DNA of 61,326 nt from Oscillospiraceae bacterium (GTDB taxonomy: Bacteria > Bacillota > Clostridia > Oscillospirales > Ruminococcaceae). A model generated the notes under the pieces. It made no database searches. It was not told the origin of the DNA and was given only the letters and a program-made list of their open reading frames with translations. The translations under genes were made by a program, and so were the position numbers. The stretch spans positions 1 to 61,326 of the forward strand of contig JAQXIW010000035.1 in assembly GCA_029007985.1 (NCBI GenBank), given 5' to 3'. Below are positions 56,645-61,326 of this stretch, one piece after another (the stretch's first letter is position 1; every line of letters begins with the position of its first letter).

Positions 56645-56673
56645 TTGACAAAAGGCGCTCATAATGGTATAAT
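56645..56673 (+). promoter_or_regulatory. Consensus promoter of the first tRNA pair
   Basis: Perfect TTGACA (56645-56650), a 17-base spacer and a perfect TATAAT (56668-56673) with extended TG, 20 bases before tRNA-Val. Confidence 0.92.
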
Positions 56674-56693
56674 CTTTATCGTCACGAGGGCAA

Positions 56694-56769
56694 GGAAGCT
56701 TAGCTCAGCTGGGAGAGCACCTGCCTTACAAGCAGGGGGTCACAGGTTCGAGCCCTGTAGTTTCCACCA
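56694..56769 (+). tRNA. tRNA-Val (anticodon TAC)
   Basis: A cloverleaf with acceptor GGAAGCT/AGTTTCC, anticodon stem CCTGC/GCAGG around the loop CTTACAA, TTCGAGC in the T loop and an encoded CCA end. The same sequence is repeated at 56926. Confidence 0.97.
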
Positions 56770-56785
56770 TTTCTCGTGACAAAAT

Positions 56786-56861
56786 GCGGGTTTAGCTCAT
56801 CTGGTAGAGCGCCACCTTGCCAAGGTGGAGGTAGCGAGTTCGAGCCTCGTAACCCGCTCCA
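56786..56861 (+). tRNA. tRNA-Gly (anticodon GCC)
   Basis: Acceptor GCGGGTT/AACCCGC, anticodon stem CCACC/GGTGG around TTGCCAA, encoded CCA. A second identical copy is at 57171. A 6-bp hairpin TACTTC/GAAGTA follows at 56862-56879, just before the next promoter. Confidence 0.97.
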
Positions 56862-56880
56862 TACTTCCAAAAAGAAGTAC

Positions 56881-56909
56881 TTGACAAAGTCTTATACTTA
56901 TAGTATAAT
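56881..56909 (+). promoter_or_regulatory. Consensus promoter of the second tRNA group
   Basis: Perfect TTGACA (56881-56886), a 17-base spacer and a perfect TATAAT (56904-56909), 16 bases before the second tRNA-Val. Two consensus promoters for one short cluster suggest high tRNA output. Confidence 0.92.
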
Positions 56910-56925
56910 CACTTTCGAGTTTTGT

Positions 56926-57001
56926 GGAAGCTTAGCTCAGCTGGGAGAGCACCTGCCTTACAAGCAGGGGGTCACAGGTTCGAGCCCTGTAGTTTCCACC
57001 A
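56926..57001 (+). tRNA. tRNA-Val (anticodon TAC), second copy
   Basis: By eye this is identical over its full 76 bases to the tRNA-Val at 56694, including the encoded CCA. Confidence 0.97.
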
Positions 57002-57007
57002 CAAGTT

Positions 57008-57084
57008 GGCCCGGTAGTTCAGCTGGTTAGAACGCTAGCCTGTCACGCTAGAGGTCGTGGGTTCGAGCCCCATTCGGGTCGCCA
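57008..57084 (+). tRNA. tRNA-Asp (anticodon GTC)
   Basis: Acceptor GGCCCGG/TCGGGTC (with two G-T pairs), anticodon stem CTAGC/GCTAG around CTGTCAC, discriminator G and encoded CCA, 77 bases. Confidence 0.97.
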
Positions 57085-57090
57085 ATTTGT

Positions 57091-57166
<76 letters not shown>

Positions 57167-57170
57167 TTAA

Positions 57171-57246
57171 GCGGGTTTAGCTCATCTGGTAGAGCGCCAC
57201 CTTGCCAAGGTGGAGGTAGCGAGTTCGAGCCTCGTAACCCGCTCCA
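57171..57246 (+). tRNA. tRNA-Gly (anticodon GCC), second copy
   Basis: By eye this is identical to the tRNA-Gly at 56786, with encoded CCA. It starts four bases after tRNA-Phe. Confidence 0.97.
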
Positions 57247-57258
57247 ATTTTATAGTAT

Positions 57259-57333
57259 GGCGCCATAGCCAAGTGGTAAGGCAGAAGTCTGCAAAACTTT
57301 TATGCACCAGTTCAAATCTGGTTGGCGCCTCCA
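57259..57333 (+). tRNA. tRNA-Cys (anticodon GCA)
   Basis: Acceptor GGCGCCA/TGGCGCC, loop CTGCAAA with GCA as anticodon, encoded CCA, 75 bases. The flanks form an extra inverted repeat: TATAGTATGG (57251-57260) matches CCATACTATA (57331-57340), which could extend or compete with the acceptor stem in the precursor. Confidence 0.95.
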
Positions 57334-57343
57334 TACTATAATG

Positions 57344-57378
57344 ATAACAAGGGCAGCAATGTCCTTGTTATTTTTTAT
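57344..57378 (+). terminator. Rho-independent terminator of the tRNA cluster
   Basis: An 11-bp stem ATAACAAGGGC/GTCCTTGTTAT (57344-57354 with 57361-57371, one G-T pair) with loop AGCAAT is followed by TTTTTATT. The radA ribosome binding site begins only a few bases later, so radA is probably transcribed by read-through or from a promoter I could not place. Confidence 0.88.
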
Positions 57379-57394
57379 TATAAGGAGATTTATT

Positions 57395-58771
57395 ATGGCA
57401 AAAGATAAGTTGAAAACGGTTTATATTTGTTCTGCATGCGGCGAAGTCCACTACAGATGGCAGGGACAATGCAATGCATGTAAGGAGTGGAATACTCTTG
57501 TCGAAGATGTTATAAACGAGGAAAAAAAGTCATCCGCCAAACAGACTTTGACCGGCGCCGTGAAGTCCCTGGAGTTTTCGGACTTATCTGTGATTTCCGC
57601 TGACAACGATAAAAACCGTATAAAAACAGGGATAGACGAGCTGGACAGAGTTCTGGGCGGCGGAATAGTAAAAGGCGCAGGTATCCTCATAGGAGGTGCA
57701 CCGGGCGCAGGTAAATCCACTCTTTTGCTTCAGGTGTGCGGCAACCTATGCGAAAAATATAATATTTTATATGTCAGCGGCGAGGAATCTGTCTCTCAGA
57801 TTAAGCTGCGCGCAAACAGGCTCGGCATATCCGGCGAAAATATAAAAATTGCAACTGAGACCGATGTGGAGAGCATTTGCGAAAGTATTCGGTCAATTAA
57901 GCCGGATATCGTGGTAATTGACTCAATTCAGACAATGTCTATTTCTGATATTTCATCAAGCGCAGGCAGCATTACACAGGTGAGAGAATGCACTTCAATG
58001 CTTCTGTCAGCCGCCAAAAGACTAGATATTCCTCTTTTTATAATAGGGCATGTAAACAAGGACGGAGCTATTGCCGGCCCAAAGGTTATGGAACATATTG
58101 TAGACACTGTGCTGTATTTTGAAGGGGATAAAACTCTGCCGTACAGAATTTTGCGTGCAAGCAAAAACAGATTCGGCTCGACAAATGAAATCGGTATGCT
58201 CGACATGTCGGATAAGGGAATAGTTGAAGTCAAGAATCCTTCCTCTGTGCTCTTAAATGACCGCGGTCAAGATATAAGCGGCAGCTGTATCACATGTATA
58301 TTGGAGGGTACAAGACCGATTCTGACGGAAATTCAGGCGCTCACGGCTAAAACCGCATTCGGTACGCCGAGAAGAACAGCGTCCGGCATTGATTACAATA
58401 GATTAAACCTTTTGCTTGCCGTTTTGGAAAAAAGAGCAGGCATAATTACATCTACAAATGATGTTTATCTTAATGTCGTCGGCGGATTGGAATTGGAAGA
58501 GCCGTCCATAGACCTGGCAATTATTATGTCTATTTATTCTTCGATGTCCGACAAAATCATACCGGGAGATACGGTGATTTTCGGTGAAGTAGGTTTAGGC
58601 GGCGAAATCAGAAATGTACAGAGCCCGGATTTGCGATTAAAAGAGATACAGCGACTCGGTTTTAAGAAGGTCATTATGCCTGACAGACGGAAATCTCAAA
58701 TCAATGCAAGCGATTACGACCTTGAATTGTACGGCGTTAACAATATCCTACAGGCAATAAATTTGATATGA
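57395..58771 (+). CDS. radA: DNA repair protein RadA (Sms)
   Basis: RadA is a RecA-like ATPase and helicase that promotes branch migration in recombination. The N-terminal C4 zinc finger has CSAC (12-15) and CNAC. Walker A GGAPGAGKST is near 99-108, the family-specific KNRFG is near 255 and a Lon-like domain fills the C-terminal third. I start at the ATG at 57395 with AAGGAG upstream, giving 458 residues; a longer frame back to 57302 would begin inside tRNA-Cys. It overlaps the next gene by four bases (ATGA). Confidence 0.97.
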   Translation: MAKDKLKTVYICSACGEVHYRWQGQCNACKEWNTLVEDVINEEKKSSAKQTLTGAVKSLEFSDLSVISADNDKNRIKTGIDELDRVLGGGIVKGAGILIGGAPGAGKSTLLLQVCGNLCEKYNILYVSGEESVSQIKLRANRLGISGENIKIATETDVESICESIRSIKPDIVVIDSIQTMSISDISSSAGSITQVRECTSMLLSAAKRLDIPLFIIGHVNKDGAIAGPKVMEHIVDTVLYFEGDKTLPYRILRASKNRFGSTNEIGMLDMSDKGIVEVKNPSSVLLNDRGQDISGSCITCILEGTRPILTEIQALTAKTAFGTPRRTASGIDYNRLNLLLAVLEKRAGIITSTNDVYLNVVGGLELEEPSIDLAIIMSIYSSMSDKIIPGDTVIFGEVGLGGEIRNVQSPDLRLKEIQRLGFKKVIMPDRRKSQINASDYDLELYGVNNILQAINLI

Positions 58772-59448
58772 AAAAAATAATCGTAAATACGAGTTTTGAC
58801 TTTGTCATGGATAAGTTATACGAATACGGGTTTGATATCATACCGGTAATAAAATCCGACAGAGTATCGGCGCCTATATCCGCCCATGCCGATGTTTTAT
58901 ACAACAAGGTGTTCGATAACGAAATAATGCTGTCAGCCTGTCAAAAGGCAAATTTACCCCAAATTATCGAGTCGGGCTATAAGTGTACGGTATATGATAA
59001 ACTCTTGCCCGGCTATAAAACCGAATGCGGTTTGAATTTTGTAATAAACAACGAAGTAGTATTAAAAAATCCAAAAACTGCGGCGGATATTGACGCCGGC
59101 GATAAAAAGGTTATCACGGTAAAACAGGGCTATACGAGATGCTCCGTTTTGGAAATTACGGATAATGTTTACATAACCGACGATGAGGGAATATACAGTA
59201 AGCTGACGGAGAACTTACTTAATTGTCTTTTGGTAAAAAAGGGAATAGTGCAGCTTGACGGTTACGATTACGGGTTTATCGGCGGGGCAACAATAAATAT
59301 GAAGAACGGCAAAATATTATTTTGCGGTGATATTGAGAACACCGAAGAAAAATACAATATAGAAAAATTCTTATTTGAGTACTCAAAAGAAGCCGTATTT
59401 ATAAAAGGGAAGACGCTTACCGATATAGGTTCGGGAATTGTTTTGTAA
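58768..59448 (+). CDS. Conserved protein of unknown function (possibly DUF6873, GME-like fold)
   Basis: The 226-residue protein is coupled to radA by a four-base overlap. It is soluble in appearance, with no signal peptide or membrane helix. Recurrent short beta-strand/turn units with HADVLYN near 41, VKQGYTRCSVLEI near 118, YGFIGGATINMKNGKILFCGDIE near 168 and a final DIGSGIVL resemble the DUF6873 group, thought to share the fold of guanidino-modifying enzymes such as amidinotransferases. I recall this link and have not verified it. The conserved-looking H, C and D/E residues would suit an enzyme. No function is known to me. Confidence 0.7.
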   Translation: MKKIIVNTSFDFVMDKLYEYGFDIIPVIKSDRVSAPISAHADVLYNKVFDNEIMLSACQKANLPQIIESGYKCTVYDKLLPGYKTECGLNFVINNEVVLKNPKTAADIDAGDKKVITVKQGYTRCSVLEITDNVYITDDEGIYSKLTENLLNCLLVKKGIVQLDGYDYGFIGGATINMKNGKILFCGDIENTEEKYNIEKFLFEYSKEAVFIKGKTLTDIGSGIVL

Positions 59449-59604
59449 ATAAAGTCACAATAAATAATTTAAGTTATTGGATATAAGTAACAAATGGTAT
59501 TTTTATGTACAATAATAAATAACAACTATAAATTGTTTTTTATTTACCTGCGTACAGCTAATAAAAATAGCGATTAACAGTCTTTTTAACTCGTGTTAAT
59601 TAAA

Positions 59605-59921
59605 ATGGAGTACTATATAAAAATAATCAATAAAAAACAAAGTTATATAATCAAGAACAAGAGCGCAAAAGACATAATTAAACGGTTTGAAAATAGACAG
59701 AGAAAAAAATTGAAAACATTTTGAAAACTCGGTTTATAGCAGACGGTCTAAATGCAGAATTACAAAAATATATATTCGAAAGAACTAAAAACAATGTATC
59801 TAAAAAACTTTCGGTTCACTCAATTAAACAATAAAAACTTGTAGATGAAAATACGCATATACCACTTGATTCAAAAGGAAAAGAGTGGTATAATTTCTAT
59901 ACAGTCTATTTCGCTAAATAA
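59605..59921 (+). pseudogene. Possible decayed small gene (frameshift plus in-frame stop)
   Basis: An ATG at 59605 opens a lysine-rich, helix-like frame of 39 codons that ends at 59724. If one base were added in the A-run at 59703-59709 the frame would continue through about 36 more codons (containing ADGLNAELQKYIFERTKNN) to a TAA at 59832. The same frame continues for another 28 codons after that stop (HIPLDSKGKEWYNFYTVYF) to 59921. This could be a gene that has lost its frame, but AT-rich DNA easily yields such runs by chance. No homologue was recognised. Confidence 0.25.
59866..59894 (+). promoter_or_regulatory. Promoter-like element overlapped by a palindrome, upstream of the recombinase
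   Basis: TTGATT (59866-59871), a 17-base spacer and a perfect TATAAT (59889-59894) with extended TG. A perfect 9-bp inverted repeat TATACCACT/AGTGGTATA (59858-59866 with 59884-59892) brackets it, touching both boxes as an operator would. A transcript from here would have a leader of about 265 bases before the recombinase start. Confidence 0.55.
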
Positions 59922-60167
59922 AAGTTTTATGAAATTGAGAATATGGTAAACTATCATTTCCATTATACTTTCAAATATTATGTCATTACTGATTATAATA
60001 TACTTTTCAATAAGCTATATGTTTTGTTGAATAATTGCGACAATTACAATAATATTTTTTCATTAAATAAATATTACTTTCGTGAAATTTATTTTTCATC
60101 AAAGCATTATAAAATTTTTACAATATTATCTATGATATTAAAGTAAACAATAAAAACGGAGGTTTCC

Positions 60168-61169
60168 ATGGCACACTCAAAACCTGTTATTTATACCGAT
60201 TATTCAGATGGTCCGGATTTTTTGAAAGATTTTCTGAATTATCAGCTCACAATTCGCGGCTTGTCAGCACGCACCGTTGAAAGCTATTACATAGACTTAA
60301 AACTCTTTTTCAAATATATTAAAATGAAAAGAATTTCTAAGGTTGACAACGATTTAATTGATGAGATTTCAATTTCGGATATTTCTTTTGATATGGTAAA
60401 AACAGTCACACAATCCGATATTTTGGAATTTCTATATTTTGTAATGAACGAGCGCAACAATTCGGCTTCGGCTCGCTCTCGCAAGCTTTCATCACTCAGG
60501 GGCTTTTTCAAATATTACACGACAAAAGTCAATAAGCTGGACAGCAACCCTTGTGAAAACATTGAAATGCCGGCTAATAAAAAAAGATTGCCAAAATATC
60601 TGACACTCGAACAAAGCATGGAATTGCTCTCTAATACGGATACAGACTTTCCTCAAAGAGACTACTGTATGATTATGCTTTTTTTGAATTGCGGCATGCG
60701 TATCTCTGAACTTGTGGGTATAGATGTCAACGATATTGTCGACGACACGATGAGAATAATCGGAAAAGGCAACAAGGAACGAACGGTTTATTTGAATGAC
60801 GGCTGTATTCGGGCGGTCACCGATTATATTATTGAAAGAAATAAAATCATCTCACCGGATAAAGAGCCAGCGCTTTTTATATCAAAAAGAACGAGAAAAC
60901 GCATAACCGTACGCCGAGTACAGCAAATTGTCACCGGATGTCTTCAAAAAGCCGGTCTTGGCGGTCAGGGCTTTTCCACACATAAGCTCAGACACACCGC
61001 GGCCACCCTTTTATATCGCTCAGGATCGCGGGACATGCTGGCATTAAAAGAAATATTAGGCCACGAACATGTATCAACAACGGAAATATACACTCATATT
61101 TCCGATGAGGAACTTAAAAAAGCCGCAAAGGGCTCTCCCCTTGCGACTTTCAAAAAGAAATCAAAATAA
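60168..61169 (+). CDS. Tyrosine recombinase of the XerC/XerD type
   Basis: The N-terminal SAM-like core-binding domain (about 15-130) contains LTIRGLSARTVESYYIDLKLFFKY. The catalytic domain has all active-site residues: R178 (GMRISEL), a Lys in GKGNKER near 200, H272 and R275 in HKLRHT, H299 in GHEH, and the nucleophile Y308 in IYTH. The length of 333 residues is slightly more than usual Xer proteins (about 295-305) because of a longer N-terminus. It may resolve chromosome dimers, but a mobile-element integrase cannot be excluded, as an insertion sequence abuts it and the upstream DNA is AT-rich. ACGGAGG precedes the ATG. Confidence 0.9.
   Translation: MAHSKPVIYTDYSDGPDFLKDFLNYQLTIRGLSARTVESYYIDLKLFFKYIKMKRISKVDNDLIDEISISDISFDMVKTVTQSDILEFLYFVMNERNNSASARSRKLSSLRGFFKYYTTKVNKLDSNPCENIEMPANKKRLPKYLTLEQSMELLSNTDTDFPQRDYCMIMLFLNCGMRISELVGIDVNDIVDDTMRIIGKGNKERTVYLNDGCIRAVTDYIIERNKIISPDKEPALFISKRTRKRITVRRVQQIVTGCLQKAGLGGQGFSTHKLRHTAATLLYRSGSRDMLALKEILGHEHVSTTEIYTHISDEELKKAAKGSPLATFKKKSK
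61116..61150 (-). terminator. Terminator-like hairpin inside the recombinase 3' end, reading antisense
   Basis: AAAAGCCGCAAAGGG and CCCCTTGCGACTTT (about 61118-61133 with 61137-61150) form a stem of about 14 positions with two mismatches around a short CTCT loop. Read on the minus strand it is followed by TTTTTT, but on the plus strand there is no T-run. It would stop transcripts leaving the insertion sequence toward the recombinase. Confidence 0.5.
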
Positions 61170-61186
61170 AAGTCACCTGTGCGTAA

Positions 61187-61326
61187 TGAACTGCCCCAAA
61201 TTGTTCAGACAGTACAAAAAGAACCTACTGACGTAGAAATTAAATATTAACTTACAAACTGACTTCTGTATTCCATAGGAGTCAGTTTGGTTTTTAACTG
61301 AATACGTTGATTGTTGTAGAAATAAA
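61187..61326 (-). mobile_element. IS3-family insertion sequence, one end only (cut by right edge)
   Basis: The end of the element is placed at the TG of TGAACTGCCCC at 61187, since IS3-type ends start with TG. The remaining bases up to the edge contain the C-terminus of an IS3-family OrfB transposase on the minus strand. Neither the other terminal repeat nor a target duplication can be seen, so the boundary is an estimate. Confidence 0.7.
61247..61326 (-). CDS. IS3-family transposase (OrfB, C-terminal fragment)
   Basis: The minus-strand frame enters at the right edge and stops at 61247-61249. The visible residues YFYNNQRIQLKTKLTPMEY fit the end of the rve integrase domain in IS3/IS150 transposases, where the usual ending is YNN-R-IQ followed by SPVEYR. 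Only about 26 residues are present; the DDE catalytic residues lie beyond the window. Whether the full gene is intact cannot be told. Confidence 0.85.
   Translation of the reverse strand, partial: YFYNNQRIQLKTKLTPMEYRSQFVS

Larger units (their letters stand above)
59449..60167. other. AT-rich gap of about 720 bases with no convincing intact gene
   Basis: This stretch is clearly richer in A and T than the rest of the window. It contains a weak AT-only hairpin after the DUF6873-like gene (AACAA/TTGTT at 59521-59537 followed by TTTTATTT), a possible decayed gene at 59605-59921 and a strong promoter-like element at 59866-59894. A 67-codon frame at 59943-60146 lacks a ribosome binding site and has the composition of random AT-rich DNA. 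The base composition differs from its neighbours, which may mark transferred or relaxed DNA. Confidence 0.75.

Noticed and set aside
56776-57030. An 84-codon frame across the tRNA genes
   Set aside because: It is a translation of tRNA-Gly, tRNA-Val and their spacer, with the promoter of the second tRNA group inside it.
57302-57394. A longer N-terminus of radA
   Set aside because: It would start inside tRNA-Cys and read through the tRNA terminator; the ATG at 57395 has a proper ribosome binding site and gives the normal RadA start.
59943-60146. A 67-codon plus-strand frame between the DUF6873-like gene and the recombinase
   Set aside because: Its residues (Tyr, Asn, Phe, Ile, Lys) are what random AT-rich DNA gives, and no ribosome binding site precedes it.
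60168-61169. The recombinase as evidence of a full integrative element inserted at the tRNA cluster
   Set aside because: No att-like repeat of a tRNA 3' end was seen near the recombinase, and radA with its coupled gene lies between it and the tRNAs, so a tRNA-integrated island is not supported.

Overview
This window looks like chromosome from a Gram-positive bacterium of class Clostridia, most like an Oscillospirales/Ruminococcaceae-type gut anaerobe. The evidence is a low-to-moderate GC content, strong AGGAGG-type ribosome binding sites, heavy AGA codon use, both PolC and DnaE DNA polymerase III alpha subunits, a T-box in front of tyrS, the GatCAB amidotransferase, HPr kinase, WhiA and the MEP isoprenoid pathway. 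Species cannot be fixed from the sequence alone. Nearly everything is core housekeeping; accessory material sits only at the two ends.

Layout. (1) 1-3796, minus strand: an araC-type regulator, a small lipoprotein resembling a sugar-binding protein and an rRNA methyltransferase (rlmD/rumA type) overlap by 1-4 bases. They are followed by a protein with an HsdR_N-like PD-(D/E)XK nuclease domain that runs off the left edge. (2) 3924-4257: a small cysteine-rich protein and the next cluster fire divergently from well-formed promoters. (3) 4288-9889: phoH-ybeY-era-recO-mutS2. (4) 9962-22361: rpsB-tsf with a structured leader and a strong promoter, then pyrH-frr-uppS-cdsA-dxr-rseP-ispG-polC. (5) 22364-31983: nrdR, then hprK-glcK-murB-rapZ-whiA-dnaE-pfkA. 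(6) 32023-37250: ligA-gatC-gatA-gatB. (7) 37335-46251: asp23-nusB-(TsaD-like)-xseA-xseB-ispA-dxs-tlyA-argR-recN. (8) 46258-56627: T-box/tyrS, a metallophosphoesterase, tig-clpP-clpX, and lon-engB-methyltransferase-hslO. (9) 56645-57378: seven tRNA genes behind two consensus promoters. (10) 57395-59448: radA and a coupled unknown gene. (11) 59449-61326: a 0.7-kb very AT-rich gap, a XerC/D-type tyrosine recombinase, and the end of an IS3-family insertion sequence cut by the right edge.

How the genes work together. Isoprenoid and envelope supply is represented by dxs, dxr, ispG, ispA, uppS, cdsA and murB. Translation is represented by rpsB, tsf, frr, era, ybeY, engB, tlyA, rlmD, gatCAB, tyrS and tRNAs. 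DNA replication and repair is represented by polC, dnaE, ligA, recO, recN, mutS2, xseAB, radA and nrdR. Protein quality control is represented by tig, clpPX, lon, hslO and rseP. Two usual members of these clusters are missing from their expected places: yvcK/glmR between rapZ and whiA, and nadK between tlyA and argR.

I did not find a clear large undescribed system. The observations most worth following are the nested-helix rpsB leader, the TsaD-like paralogue with altered catalytic motifs, the 13-bp hairpin inside polC, the araC/lipoprotein/rlmD coupling, and the AT-rich island with a promoter-overlapping palindrome before the recombinase.
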